From Oligoflexia bacterium (GTDB taxonomy: Bacteria > Bdellovibrionota > Bacteriovoracia > Bacteriovoracales > Bacteriovoracaceae), in NCBI GenBank assembly GCA_024229115.1, contig JAAEST010000033.1, positions 217,246-281,245 of the forward strand: a DNA stretch of 64,000 nt. Reading direction: 5' to 3'. The notes under the pieces are model-generated. The model had not been told where the DNA came from. It searched no databases and saw nothing but the letters and a program-made list of their open reading frames with translations. Shown here piece by piece: positions 26,629-35,464 of this stretch (within the stretch, counting starts at the first letter, position 1; each line of letters starts with the position of its first letter). A program made the translations under genes and the position numbers.

Positions 26629-26639
26629 TTATAGTAATG

Positions 26640-26800
26640 GCAACTGGTTGGTTTAAGAAATACCCTTGATCTTAAAACCTCTTTGAGTCTTAGATCCTAC
26701 CTCGACCAACCTCAATATAAGTGGCCAGAATTGGCTCCTATCCAAATCTAATCAATATCACATCTTTTCAATGAGTCACTACAGATCAAGGGTCTTCTTT
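26640..26800 (+). ncRNA. Candidate sigma-54-dependent structured small RNA
   Basis: From the predicted sigma-54 start the strand has no useful reading frame but pairs with itself. ACCCTTGATCT (26662-26672) is perfectly complementary to AGATCAAGGGT (26783-26793), which is followed by a T/C-rich stretch that could end transcription. A GGTTGGTT segment (26646-26653) can pair with GACCAACC (26704-26711), and GCCA/TGGC (26724-26735) makes a small hairpin. Some pairings are mutually exclusive. Length would be about 155-160 nt. I do not recognise it as 6S RNA, a c-di-GMP riboswitch or another known family. Confidence 0.5.
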
Positions 26801-26805
26801 CTTTT

Positions 26806-27501
26806 CTATTTTTCTATTTTGATATAAACACCCTGATCTCGGGCTGAGATAACTTTCACTCCAAACTGATCAACCTTCTTTCTTAAATTACTGAGGTGAG
26901 TGTTGAGAGTTCTTGGAAGAACTTCATGATGATTCTTATTCCAAACAAACTTAATCAATTCTTCTCTAGTAAGAAATTCTTTATCTGATATTCCTAAACA
27001 ATAGAGTAGTTTGAACTCAATTGAAGTTAAGTCTAAGAAGTCATTTTGATATTTCGCTGACATGGTTTTAGTGCAAACACTAAGTGGTCCAACTTGAATT
27101 TCTATTTGATTAGAGTTTTTAATATGCTTTCCAATCTTTGTGATAATTCTTGCTTTCATTTCTTCAAATGGCATGGCCCTGCTTAGGAAATCATCAGCAC
27201 CTAATGAAAGTCCTTGGACTTTTAAATTACTAGTCTCATCACTTGAAATAAAGAAGATAGGTTGATCATGAAACTCTTCGTTAGAACGAATTTTATTGTA
27301 GAGCTCAAAGCCACTCATCTTTGGTAAATGCACATCAATTAAGAAAGCATCATAACCATGTTTATCTATGAGTTTAAGGGCACTGAAGGGGTCTTCTGAA
27401 CGTTCTATAATTAATTTAGGTTCATCATTTAGCTCAGTTAATCCCTCGTCTATAAGCTCTAAATTATCGATATTATCGTCAATATATAAAATTCGGTACA
27501 T
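26806..27501 (-). CDS. OmpR/PhoB-family response regulator
   Basis: The N-terminal receiver (1-120) has the acidic start YIDDN, the phospho-acceptor Asp in DAFLIDVHLPKMSG (about 55), the Thr/Ser switch in FISSDE, and a weak conserved-Lys region (SRAMPFEE instead of KPF). The missing Lys may alter phosphorylation. The C-terminal winged helix (about 140-230) ends with RTLNTHLSNLRKKVDQFG and GVYIKIEK, as in OmpR. No histidine kinase is adjacent, so it is an orphan. No clear ribosome binding site precedes the ATG at 27501. Its 3' end faces the candidate sigma-54 RNA. Confidence 0.88.
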   Translation of the reverse strand: MYRILYIDDNIDNLELIDEGLTELNDEPKLIIERSEDPFSALKLIDKHGYDAFLIDVHLPKMSGFELYNKIRSNEEFHDQPIFFISSDETSNLKVQGLSLGADDFLSRAMPFEEMKARIITKIGKHIKNSNQIEIQVGPLSVCTKTMSAKYQNDFLDLTSIEFKLLYCLGISDKEFLTREELIKFVWNKNHHEVLPRTLNTHLSNLRKKVDQFGVKVISARDQGVYIKIEK

Positions 27502-27634
27502 GCATTTAAGTATAGCAGTAAAATTGGTGACTTAGGAAAGGGGAAAGTTTTGAAATAAGGTCAAGAATTCTTGATGATAGCGTTGAATATAGCGACAAAC
27601 TAAAGATATTTAATAAAAAGCCGATAGGTTTAGT

Positions 27635-27889
27635 ATGGCAATTAATGCAAAACATATTAATAAACTTCATAATAACGGCGTTCTCCTCTATGACGAGGTG
27701 ACGGGTCTCAGACAAGATATTAAGGCCGGCTTTAAGAAAGTTGTTGAGTCTAATGAAAAGCTTCATCCAAAATATAAGACGGAAGAGCCTGGTGCTTGGA
27801 GAAAAGTAGAGGACCCGACTGTTGATCAGCAACGTCCTTTAGTTAAATCTGATGCGCAAAGACTTTTGAAGAAGTTGGATATTCTTTGA
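27635..27889 (+). CDS. Small hypothetical hydrophilic protein
   Basis: 84 residues, strongly charged, no membrane segment and no motif I know; a repeated Lys pattern (DIKAGFKKVVESNEK, RLLKKLDIL) suggests helices. The stop ends exactly one base before the stop of the opposite-strand MarC gene, and the frame is open across its whole intergenic space, which supports it being real. The RBS (ATAGG) is weak. The overlapping minus-strand frame has a poor composition and is less likely. Confidence 0.5.
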   Translation: MAINAKHINKLHNNGVLLYDEVTGLRQDIKAGFKKVVESNEKLHPKYKTEEPGAWRKVEDPTVDQQRPLVKSDAQRLLKKLDIL

Positions 27890-28525
27890 TTAAGAAATAG
27901 CCTTGGTAAAAACACCCATTTCCCTAAGTCCATTAAAGATCATCTCAATACTCATTGAGAGAAGAATAATCCCCATAATTCGAGTGAAAATATTCAGACC
28001 TATTTTCCCAACTTTATTTCCAATGGTTCGCCCATATGTAAGAACTTGGAGTAGAATGAGAGAAAGTATCACTACCGTGAGAAAGGCCCCTACCCAGTGA
28101 GCAATTCCAGAGATTTCTTTTGCATAGATAATGGAAGTAGAAATAGCTCCAGGTCCAGCTAGGAGAGGAATTGCCAAAGGAACAACTCCAATTTCACTTA
28201 GTCCTTCATCTCTTTCTGATTTGTTTATTTTCAAACTTGATTGCTTGGCCTGAATCATATGAAAGGCCATGGTGAAAATGAGAATTCCCCCACCAATGGT
28301 AAATGAAGGAATACTTATTCCAAAAAAGTTAAGAATTTTCTGTCCAAAAGCAAGGCTAATGATAATTGTGGTGGCCACTGCTAAAGAGCAACTTTTTGCC
28401 ACGCTTTTTAGTCCATCTTGGGAAAGGTCTTCTGTTAAGTCTAAGAAAATGGGAATGACACCCAAAGGGTTTAAAATGGAAACTAATGTAAGAGCAAATT
28501 TAATAGTGTCTTGCCAAGCTTCCAT
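27890..28525 (-). CDS. MarC/UPF0056 family integral membrane protein
   Basis: A 211-residue protein with about six membrane helices and MarC-family signatures: LVSILNPLGVIPIFLDLT (about 16-33), GGGILIFTMAFHMI (about 78-91) and PLAIPLLAGPGAISTSI (about 116-132). MarC was once thought to give multidrug resistance; its function is not established, so no phenotype is assigned. The gene lies 16 nt downstream of the hypothetical 28542-29171 gene on the same strand. Confidence 0.9.
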   Translation of the reverse strand: MEAWQDTIKFALTLVSILNPLGVIPIFLDLTEDLSQDGLKSVAKSCSLAVATTIIISLAFGQKILNFFGISIPSFTIGGGILIFTMAFHMIQAKQSSLKINKSERDEGLSEIGVVPLAIPLLAGPGAISTSIIYAKEISGIAHWVGAFLTVVILSLILLQVLTYGRTIGNKVGKIGLNIFTRIMGIILLSMSIEMIFNGLREMGVFTKAIS

Positions 28526-28541
28526 TGGAAATCCTTATTCA

Positions 28542-29171
28542 TTAGTCTTCAAGATTATCTAGGTCTATGTCTGCTGAGAGAGTGAAACCTTTTACTCTTT
28601 CTTTCTCTTTTTTAATAAAAGGAAAAGTTACTTGCTCTACATTTTCTAATTCTGCATTGAGAGCGATAGTAATTGTTTTAGGAACAAACTCCTGAAGAGA
28701 AGTAATGTAGTAATTAGGAGGAAGTGCTGCCAGTTGATTTGCTTCCTCATCTTCTTCAGGATCTAATTCTGTCATTGGTTTTTCATTGGTATTTTTAACA
28801 ACAATTGCCCCTTTGATTTTTTCAGCAGGAACTTCAGCTGTTAAACTCCAACTTCCTGGATGAAAGAAATCAAGGAAGAAAGTTGATTTTTGATATTTTA
28901 GTTTTCTTGGAATTAGCAGAGATTGGATAAATCTTCTGGTCGATGAATCCTTTGATTTTCTAGCTAACTTGTCTGCCAAAGCACTGTCTTCTATTCTTAA
29001 AATATAAGCACCTGGACTCTTTGTAGACTGAAAAAGCATATACTGGAAGGCAATGCTAAACAGCGTAAAAAGTTTTTGTTGTGGTAGGTGAATATGTTTG
29101 TGCTCTGTTTCTAAAAGGGTTTTTACGGATTCGTATAGATCTGTCTTTGAAATATCTTTTGATTTCATCAT
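28542..29171 (-). CDS. Hypothetical cytoplasmic protein
   Basis: About 209 residues, not recognised. There is no signal peptide or membrane helix. The central part (about 85-150) is acidic with a DPEEDEE stretch and reads like a beta-rich or PilZ-sized domain, but no PilZ motif is visible. I start at ATG 29171 because GAGGTG is 8 nt upstream; the track-length start at 29180 would be a GTG that forms part of that RBS. It is divergent from fusA and probably cotranscribed with the MarC gene. Confidence 0.65.
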   Translation of the reverse strand: MMKSKDISKTDLYESVKTLLETEHKHIHLPQQKLFTLFSIAFQYMLFQSTKSPGAYILRIEDSALADKLARKSKDSSTRRFIQSLLIPRKLKYQKSTFFLDFFHPGSWSLTAEVPAEKIKGAIVVKNTNEKPMTELDPEEDEEANQLAALPPNYYITSLQEFVPKTITIALNAELENVEQVTFPFIKKEKERVKGFTLSADIDLDNLED

Positions 29172-29282
29172 CTTATGCACCTCTATGAACCTCCTTTTTT
29201 AAGAGAAGTGACAGACCTTGGCAACATTTTTTTGCTGAGAGGCAAGTTGTTAAAAAAACTCAAAAAAGTCCCTTCTTCCCAA

Positions 29283-29311
29283 TTGACTCATTTAGGTAAT
29301 TTCTCTAAGAT
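29283..29311 (+). promoter_or_regulatory. Promoter of fusA
   Basis: TTGACT (29283-29288) and TAAGAT (29306-29311) are separated by an ideal 17 bp. The predicted start near 29318 gives a leader of about 80 nt. A second TATAAT (29330-29335) lacks a convincing -35. Confidence 0.65.
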
Positions 29312-29396
29312 GGCGACCATTATTTACGTTATAATTCGAATCATTTTTTAGATAAAAGCTTCGCATTTATTAATTTTTTGAGCCCTGGAGATTTAG

Positions 29397-31559
29397 ATGA
29401 AATTAATGGCCAAAACAAGAAACATTGGGATTTCGGCCCACATTGACTCAGGTAAGACAACTCTTACTGAAAGAATCCTTTTCTATTGTGGTGAGATCCA
29501 CAAGATTGAAGACGTTCGTGGTGGTGGTGATGGAGCCAAGATGGACCACATGGAACTTGAGAAGGAAAAAGGTATTACAATTACTTCTGCCGCTACTACA
29601 GTTTGGTGGAGAGGTTTAGAAGGTAAAGGAACAACATTTGCTGAAGGTGTTGATAAAGAGACTAGAGTAAATATCATTGATACTCCGGGACACGTTGACT
29701 TCACTGTTGAGGTTGAGCGTTCACTAAGAGTTCTTGATGGAGCAATCTTAGTTCTTTGTTCTGTTTCAGGTGTTCAGTCTCAGTCAATCACTGTTGACCG
29801 TCAGATGAAGCGTTATAGAGTTCCAAGACTTGCTTTCTTAAATAAGATGGACCGTATGGGAGCTAACCCTTTTAAAGGTAGAGATGCTCTTATCGAAAAA
29901 CTAGGTCACAATGCTGTACTTATGCAATACCCAATCGGTGCAGAAGACGAATTCAAAGGTGTTGTTGATCTAATCACTAAGACTGCTTACTACTTTGATG
30001 GTGACAATGGTGAAAAAGTTAGAGCTGAAGAAGTTCCAGCTGATATCGCTGATGAAGTTGAAGAACTAAGAAGTACAATGATCGATGCTGTTGCAGAATA
30101 TGATGATGATGTAATGGAGAATTACCTTGAAGGTAATGAGCCAACAGAAGAAGATCTTCATAAGTGTATTAAGAAAGGTGTTCAATCACTTGCTCTTACT
30201 CCTGTTTACATGGGATCTGCTTTCAAGAACAAAGGTGTTCAGGTTCTTCTTGAAGCTGTTACAAGATACCTTCCATCTCCACTTGAGTCTGAAAAGCCAA
30301 CGGCTAAGAAAGACGTTGATGGGAAAGAAGAAAATATTACTCTTGAGCCAAACCCATCTGACGATCTAGTAATGATGGCATTCAAAATTACTGATGAGCA
30401 ATTTGGACAGTTAACTTATACAAGAATCTATCAAGGGACTCTTAATAAAGGTGATACTGTTTACAATACAAGAACTAAGAAGAAGACAAGAATCGGTCGT
30501 ATCGTTCGTATGAACTCTAACGACAGAGAGAATATCGACGAAGCTCACGCTGGTGACATCATCGCTCTAGTTGGTGTTGATTGTGCTTCTGGTGATACTT
30601 TTGTTGGTAACGATGACCTTCTTAATATTTCTTGTGAAGGTATCCACGTTCCAATCCCAGTTATTGAACTTTCAATTACTGCTAAGGATAAGAACAACCA
30701 AGCTAAACTTTCTAAAGGTCTTCAAAGATTCCTTAAAGAAGATCCAACTTTCCACGTATTCACAGATGAAGAGTCAGGTGAAACTCGTATCGCAGGTATG
30801 GGTGAACTTCACTTAGAGATCTACGTTGAAAGACTTCAAAGAGAATATGATTGTGTTTGTGAAGTTGGTGCTCCACAGGTTAACTACCGTGAGACAATTA
30901 CAACAGGTGCAAACTTTGATTATCTTCATAAGAAGCAAACTGGTGGTTCTGGTCAATTTGGTCAGGTTATCGGTGAACTTCGTCAGTTACAAGACGAAGA
31001 TAAGGATACTGAAGATCAAGTATTTAAATTCCACAACCAAATTAAAGGTGGTGCGATTCCTAACGAATATATCGGTGCTTGTGAGAAAGGTTTCCAAGAC
31101 GTTATGGATAAAGGTCCTTTAGCGGCTTTCCCAGTTATTAACTGTGAAATCTTCCTTAACGACGGTAAGTATCACGATGTTGACTCTTCTGATATGGCCT
31201 TTAGAATTGCTTCTCGTCAGGCGATGAGACAAGCGATTAAAGCTGCTAACCCAGCATTACTTGAGCCAATGATGAAAGTTGAAGTAACAACTCCAGATGA
31301 GTATCAAGGGACAGTAATTGGTGACCTTTCTTCAAGAAGAGGTCTTATCCAAGGTTCTGAAACTGATCCAAATGGTGAAGTTATCATCAACGCTGAAGTA
31401 CCACTTTCAGAAATGTTTGGTTACTCATCAGACCTTCGTTCATTCTCTGCTGGTAAAGCAACTTATACTATGGAATTTGCAAGATATGCAGAATGTCCAT
31501 CGAATATTGCTGAAGCAGTTATGAAAGAAAGAGCTGAGAAATTAGCAAACGACGATTAG
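29397..31559 (+). CDS. fusA: Elongation factor G
   Basis: Ribosomal translocase GTPase. G1 is AHIDSGKTTLTE (about 14-25), G2 EKGITITSAAT, G3 DTPGHVDFT and G4 NKMDR; domains II-V follow with GMGELHLEI and a C-terminal domain. The 720-residue length is in the normal range (690-710) with small extra segments near residues 300-320. The switch region RGGGDGAKMDHMELE differs from E. coli EF-G and resembles the EF-G1/mitochondrial-like group. It is monocistronic here, away from any str operon (rpsL, rpsG, tuf absent). GGAGAT precedes the ATG, and an excellent terminator follows. Confidence 0.96.
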   Translation: MKLMAKTRNIGISAHIDSGKTTLTERILFYCGEIHKIEDVRGGGDGAKMDHMELEKEKGITITSAATTVWWRGLEGKGTTFAEGVDKETRVNIIDTPGHVDFTVEVERSLRVLDGAILVLCSVSGVQSQSITVDRQMKRYRVPRLAFLNKMDRMGANPFKGRDALIEKLGHNAVLMQYPIGAEDEFKGVVDLITKTAYYFDGDNGEKVRAEEVPADIADEVEELRSTMIDAVAEYDDDVMENYLEGNEPTEEDLHKCIKKGVQSLALTPVYMGSAFKNKGVQVLLEAVTRYLPSPLESEKPTAKKDVDGKEENITLEPNPSDDLVMMAFKITDEQFGQLTYTRIYQGTLNKGDTVYNTRTKKKTRIGRIVRMNSNDRENIDEAHAGDIIALVGVDCASGDTFVGNDDLLNISCEGIHVPIPVIELSITAKDKNNQAKLSKGLQRFLKEDPTFHVFTDEESGETRIAGMGELHLEIYVERLQREYDCVCEVGAPQVNYRETITTGANFDYLHKKQTGGSGQFGQVIGELRQLQDEDKDTEDQVFKFHNQIKGGAIPNEYIGACEKGFQDVMDKGPLAAFPVINCEIFLNDGKYHDVDSSDMAFRIASRQAMRQAIKAANPALLEPMMKVEVTTPDEYQGTVIGDLSSRRGLIQGSETDPNGEVIINAEVPLSEMFGYSSDLRSFSAGKATYTMEFARYAECPSNIAEAVMKERAEKLANDD

Positions 31560-31570
31560 AAAAAAATAAA

Positions 31571-31597
31571 GCCTCTCTTCGGAGAGGCTTTTTTTTT
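31571..31597 (+). terminator. Rho-independent terminator of fusA
   Basis: GCCTCTC (31571-31577), TTCG tetraloop, GAGAGGC (31582-31588), then T9. A textbook intrinsic terminator. It also overlaps the false TTG start at 31596 of the next frame, supporting ATG 31617 for that gene. Confidence 0.95.
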
Positions 31598-31616
31598 GTC
31601 TAATCTCAAAAATCCT

Positions 31617-32240
31617 ATGAAAGAACAAACTCTCAAAACAATTCAAAGTTACTATCATACAGATGATCCTTCTCACGACTGGAATCATATTTTGAGAGTG
31701 GTGAATACTTGTAAAAAGTTTGGAGAAGAATTAGGTGCAGACCTTGATCTCTTACTACCAGCGGCCTATCTTCACGACATTGTAAATCTTCCTAAGGATG
31801 CGAAGAATAGGAGTGACGCTTCAAAACTAGCTGCGATGAAGGCTAAAGAAATATTAAAAGATGAAAGTTTTAGTGAGCTTCAGATTGAAAAAATTTGTTT
31901 AATAATTGAAGAACATTCATTCTCCTCAGGATTAAAAGCAACTTCTATAGAGTCGCAAACTCTTCAAGATGCTGATCGTCTGGATGCGATGGGAGCGATT
32001 GGAGTGATGAGATGGACCACATGTGGAACAAAGATGGGGGCAGAATATTATCATCAAGATGATCCGTGGGGAGAGTCAAGAGAACTAGATGATAAAAAGT
32101 ATTCTCTCGATCATTTTGAAAAGAAGCTTTTAAAGCTTAAAGATATGCTTAATACGAAGCCTGCGCAGAGAGAAGGTGAAAAGAGACATCAGTTCTTTTT
32201 AAACTTTCTAAGTACCTTAAAAAACGAAATGAACCTGTAA
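31617..32240 (+). CDS. HD-domain phosphohydrolase
   Basis: A metal-dependent hydrolase of the HD superfamily, about 207 residues: HDWNHILRV (about 20), then PAAYLHDIVN with the HD pair (about 52), EEHSF (about 95), and DADRLDAMGAIG carrying the final Asp (about 118). The arrangement matches YedJ/YfbR-size HD proteins acting on nucleotides or phosphorylated metabolites; the substrate is unknown. The start is placed at ATG 31617 because the upstream TTG lies in the fusA terminator. Confidence 0.88.
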   Translation: MKEQTLKTIQSYYHTDDPSHDWNHILRVVNTCKKFGEELGADLDLLLPAAYLHDIVNLPKDAKNRSDASKLAAMKAKEILKDESFSELQIEKICLIIEEHSFSSGLKATSIESQTLQDADRLDAMGAIGVMRWTTCGTKMGAEYYHQDDPWGESRELDDKKYSLDHFEKKLLKLKDMLNTKPAQREGEKRHQFFLNFLSTLKNEMNL

Positions 32241-32341
32241 TAAATTCAGGATTTTCTTCTTAACAAAACCTTGTCTTTTCTCTTTTCCTTGAGTTATGTA
32301 CGTTAAATCATCGAATTAACCTATGTTTGGGAGAACTGTTA

Positions 32342-32716
32342 ATGAAAAAACTTATCGCCGCTTTAGCTTTATCTATTTTAGCTTTTGGAACTAGTGCTAA
32401 TTTACCAATTCTAACTTTTAATACTGAAATTGATTGCGTGATTCCAGGGCACGGATTTGGATGCTCGGGAGATTTAACTCTACCAATTACAGTTGATGGT
32501 TTTGCGACAATCAAAAACAATACTAATAACTTTAAAAAGAAAGTAACGACTTTAGATGATTTAGAGTTAACATTAGATGCAGCTGAAGCATTAGGTGGAA
32601 AATTCTTAGTTAAAGAAGGACTAAATAACCTAGTCGTTCTTGTTGCCAATCAAGACACACAAGAAATTACTGAGTACAAAATCAATTTAAATGTAACAGT
32701 GAACTGGGACTACTAA
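32342..32716 (+). CDS. Small secreted protein of unknown function
   Basis: About 124 residues with a clean signal peptide (MKKLIAALALSILAFGTSA, cleavage about residue 19). The mature part has two Cys in IDCVIPGHGFGCSG, a probable disulfide, then beta-strand-like alternation ending in NLNVTVNWDY. No family recognised. ATG 32342 follows GGGAGA by 7 nt. The last 4 nt overlap the stop of the convergent lipoprotein gene. Confidence 0.7.
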   Translation: MKKLIAALALSILAFGTSANLPILTFNTEIDCVIPGHGFGCSGDLTLPITVDGFATIKNNTNNFKKKVTTLDDLELTLDAAEALGGKFLVKEGLNNLVVLVANQDTQEITEYKINLNVTVNWDY

Positions 32717-33807
32717 TTTTTAAGATAGCAGGAAGCATAGCCAATCCCTAAGGTGAAGCTTTGATGACCTGCAAACCACATCTTTAAATAATCACCATCA
32801 AAATAGACAGTTGGGGAACGTATCTCTCCAGCTGTCCATGCAAAGTCAGAACGATCAAAAAGAGAAGCACTATTGTCAGTCCAATTGGAAGTACCATCAC
32901 TAGAATAAGCGTGATGTAACTTTCTTTGTGTATCAGTACCGCCATCGGTGTACATCACATCCGTAAAAAGGTGTACTTGCCCATTCATGACAATTGGGTT
33001 GGGAGTAGAGTGGCCTTTCCAATTAGAAGATCTGGCATAGAGTGTTTGATCTGGATCATAAACTCTTTGCGGTGCTGACCAAGTTGTACCATCACTGGAA
33101 GTAATTAAACCAATAGTCATCAGTTGATCATTAATTGTTACGCCACCAGAAGTTGTAATATATCCTTGGGCCGTGAAGTAGAGATAGATTTGATTATTAA
33201 AAACAATGGCACCAGGTTCCGCGACAACAAATTGATCGAAATCATCAGGGACAGCGGCACCACCAACAGAATCTAAAATAGGATTTGATCCGCTCTTAGT
33301 CCAAGTAATCCCATCTGCAGATGTTGCATAACCAATTTTAAAATCTGTGGCAGTATTGGTTTGATAGCCAGTGTAGAACATATAATAAGTTCCATTGAAC
33401 TTAACAACGTTGGGAGTTTCGACAGATTTATCATCCCATGCGCCACCGGTTCCTTTTTCTAAGACCGCTGTGCTTGGGCTTAGTGACCAGTTGATAGCAT
33501 TACTTGAAACGAGACGGTAGATTTTGACATTACCATCAAAGCCAACAGAAGCACTGGCGTACATAATATACTGTCCATTCTCATAAATAACACTTGGGTC
33601 ATTCCACATGGCATTGGTAAAAAGATCATTTGTTTGAAGAATTGGATTACCGCTATAAGCACTAAAGCAACTAGGAGTGAGAAGTGAAAAGTCGAGAGTG
33701 GGTGTACGAGTAGTGACAGGAGCGGGCTTACTTTCTTCCTTCTCTAAACATCCAGTTAAGAGAAGCAATGAGAAAAGACTTAAAAGTTGTATTGTGAGTT
33801 TGAGCAT
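32713..33807 (-). CDS. Lipoprotein with glycosidase-like five-blade beta-propeller
   Basis: A 364-residue protein with a lipobox signal (LLLLTGC, Cys about 20). The mature part repeats a propeller pattern seen in GH43/GH32/GH130-like proteins: NDPSVIYENGQYIMYASAS, SVETPNVVKFNGTYYMFYTG, VAEPGAIVFNNQIYLYFTAQG, KGHSTPNPIVMNGQVHLFTD and RSPTVYFDGDYLKMWFAG. Acidic residues sit in the expected blade positions, but the substrate and activity are unclear; it could be a carbohydrate-binding surface lipoprotein. It is divergent from the SleB-like hydrolase gene. Confidence 0.8.
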   Translation of the reverse strand: MLKLTIQLLSLFSLLLLTGCLEKEESKPAPVTTRTPTLDFSLLTPSCFSAYSGNPILQTNDLFTNAMWNDPSVIYENGQYIMYASASVGFDGNVKIYRLVSSNAINWSLSPSTAVLEKGTGGAWDDKSVETPNVVKFNGTYYMFYTGYQTNTATDFKIGYATSADGITWTKSGSNPILDSVGGAAVPDDFDQFVVAEPGAIVFNNQIYLYFTAQGYITTSGGVTINDQLMTIGLITSSDGTTWSAPQRVYDPDQTLYARSSNWKGHSTPNPIVMNGQVHLFTDVMYTDGGTDTQRKLHHAYSSDGTSNWTDNSASLFDRSDFAWTAGEIRSPTVYFDGDYLKMWFAGHQSFTLGIGYASCYLKN

Positions 33808-33820
33808 TTGTGTCCTTCCT

Positions 33821-33851
33821 TTGACTCAACAAATTTATTATACCCTATAAT
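33821..33851 (+). promoter_or_regulatory. Promoter candidate of the SleB-like hydrolase gene
   Basis: TTGACT (33821-33826) and TATAAT (33846-33851), spacing 19 bp, a little long. The intergenic region must also hold the divergent lipoprotein promoter; on that strand TATAATAAAT near 33838-33847 is a -10 candidate. An AAGGAG at 33888-33893 is not followed by a start codon. Confidence 0.45.
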
Positions 33852-33952
33852 GGAACTCCATTTCTAGTGAGACAACCAAGTAATATTAAGGAGTTATCCT
33901 GGAAAAAAAGATTTAATATCTGGGCGAAGATAACCGATAAGAAAACTAGGTT

Positions 33953-35464
33953 ATGAGAAAAGTCATTTTATTCACATTAATAAGCTTATTAAGTTTTTCA
34001 GTTTTTTCTGAAAGTTCAGCTCCTACAGAAAGTGTAAGGCCAAAACCAAGGCCTGAGAGAGTGACTGTACCAAAGAAGATTCGAGTAACTCAAGTGACAA
34101 CTTTTAGAGACACCAGTTTCTTTGGTGGGCAATCAAACTTATTAGGAATACTTAATGCAGGTGATGAGGCAGAAGTATTATCTGTGAATACAAATCACTC
34201 TGAAGGTGTGGGTTTTCAAGTAAGAATTACGACTGGGCCGAGAAAAGGTCAGATCGGTTGGGTTTACTATGCAAAGAATCCTAATTCACAAAAGATCGAA
34301 TTATTAGATAAAGAAGATAATGTCATTGAAATGCCAAAGCCACTCTCATTATTACCAGGTGAGGATGAAGAAAGATGGGCTCAGTATTCAGGAATGCAAG
34401 GTGTGCCTCTTAATGTTCAAAGAGACATTATTATGGGGAAGGAATTTAACCAATACTTTGATGACCTTGCTAAAGAAATGGTGAATCTCGGTGACGGTCA
34501 GATGAATCAAAGAGGAATCCCTCAACATATTTCTAGATTAATGTCTGATAAACAAATTTGGAATGAGGTTTCGACAGGGGATATGGAAATAGATTTAGAT
34601 CGCTATCGTGGTGGTAACTATTTTCCTTTTACAAAAACTTATACTGATGAAAATGGGTATTCTACAAAAGCAACTTACTGGGCGAAAGCGTCCGATGAGT
34701 TTCTTTCTAATATTCCAGAAAATATTAGAACGGCCATTAGAAGTAATCAGCTTGAAGGGTGTGAACCATCAAAAGAAGAAGGTGTACCAAACCCTGAGGA
34801 GCTTGGTGAATGGAATACTGGTTGTCATGTTCTTGGCTATGCTACTCTAGGAGACCAACATTTCGATATGCTTTCAACTTGCTTAGATAGTCTTAAAGCA
34901 AAAGTTTTAGAGGGTGCAGGTTCGGGGAATTCAATCAATAGAGATACGGCCTTTAGAAATATGTATTCTAAATTAAATTCTAAAGAACAAGAGTTTTTGG
35001 CCATGACGATTACTAGCTTCGGTGAGGCAGGAATTTTAGCACCTCCTCTAGAAGAAATGGTTATGGTGATGAAGGTTCTTCAAAACAGAAAAGAGTATGC
35101 TCAGAATAAAGGTTATCGAGATGCAAACGAACTAGATGCTGCTTTACAAAGTTGGCAATTCTCAATGTATAACTCTGGTGATCCTAACTGGAAGAGGGCC
35201 ATTCGTTCTAATAACTCAAACCCTCATACTGTAAACTCGATTAAGTCTTATATTCTTTTTCAGAACACAACATTTTCTGGAAGTTCAAAGATAGATGAAG
35301 TTTATCACTATCATACTGAGTATGTTAATCCAGACTGGAAAGACAATAACAAGAAAGTTAATCCTGTACTTAATGGCAGGTCCTTAAAAACTTCTGGTAG
35401 AAGACATATCTTCTATCGAAATATTCCATGGTCTTTTAGACATAATAACTGGAGTGGGAAGTGA
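33953..35464 (+). CDS. Secreted cell wall hydrolase with SH3-like and SleB-type (Hydrolase_2) domains
   Basis: The signal peptide (1-19, ending VFSES) is followed by a Pro/Arg linker, a bacterial SH3-like domain (about 42-110, ending GQIGWVYYAKNP), a central region of unknown fold (120-340), and a C-terminal SleB/Hydrolase_2 domain (about 345-465). The last has EFLAMTITSFGEAG with the likely catalytic Glu, VLQNRKEYAQNKGY and ALQSWQFSMYNSGDPNW. Relatives are peptidoglycan lytic transglycosylases such as germination enzymes. In a non-sporing predator it could act on self or prey wall; that is inference. A 4-nt overlap couples it to the next gene. Confidence 0.83.
   Translation: MRKVILFTLISLLSFSVFSESSAPTESVRPKPRPERVTVPKKIRVTQVTTFRDTSFFGGQSNLLGILNAGDEAEVLSVNTNHSEGVGFQVRITTGPRKGQIGWVYYAKNPNSQKIELLDKEDNVIEMPKPLSLLPGEDEERWAQYSGMQGVPLNVQRDIIMGKEFNQYFDDLAKEMVNLGDGQMNQRGIPQHISRLMSDKQIWNEVSTGDMEIDLDRYRGGNYFPFTKTYTDENGYSTKATYWAKASDEFLSNIPENIRTAIRSNQLEGCEPSKEEGVPNPEELGEWNTGCHVLGYATLGDQHFDMLSTCLDSLKAKVLEGAGSGNSINRDTAFRNMYSKLNSKEQEFLAMTITSFGEAGILAPPLEEMVMVMKVLQNRKEYAQNKGYRDANELDAALQSWQFSMYNSGDPNWKRAIRSNNSNPHTVNSIKSYILFQNTTFSGSSKIDEVYHYHTEYVNPDWKDNNKKVNPVLNGRSLKTSGRRHIFYRNIPWSFRHNNWSGK

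Noticed and set aside
26636..26668. ATG frame starting with MATGWFKKYP after the sigma-54 promoter
   Set aside because: Only ten codons, no RBS, and the ATG lies at or before the predicted transcription start.
26640..26800. 6S RNA or c-di-GMP riboswitch identity for the sigma-54 RNA
   Set aside because: I do not see the 6S bubble and stem sizes or the riboswitch core sequence; the call stays unassigned.
27506..27832. 108-codon minus-strand frame
   Set aside because: Covers the better 27635-27889 gene; composition is atypical, and there is no RBS.
33888..33955. Strong AAGGAG with a frame reading into the SleB-like gene start
   Set aside because: No start codon at correct spacing; the in-frame ATC/CTG reading stops after a few codons.
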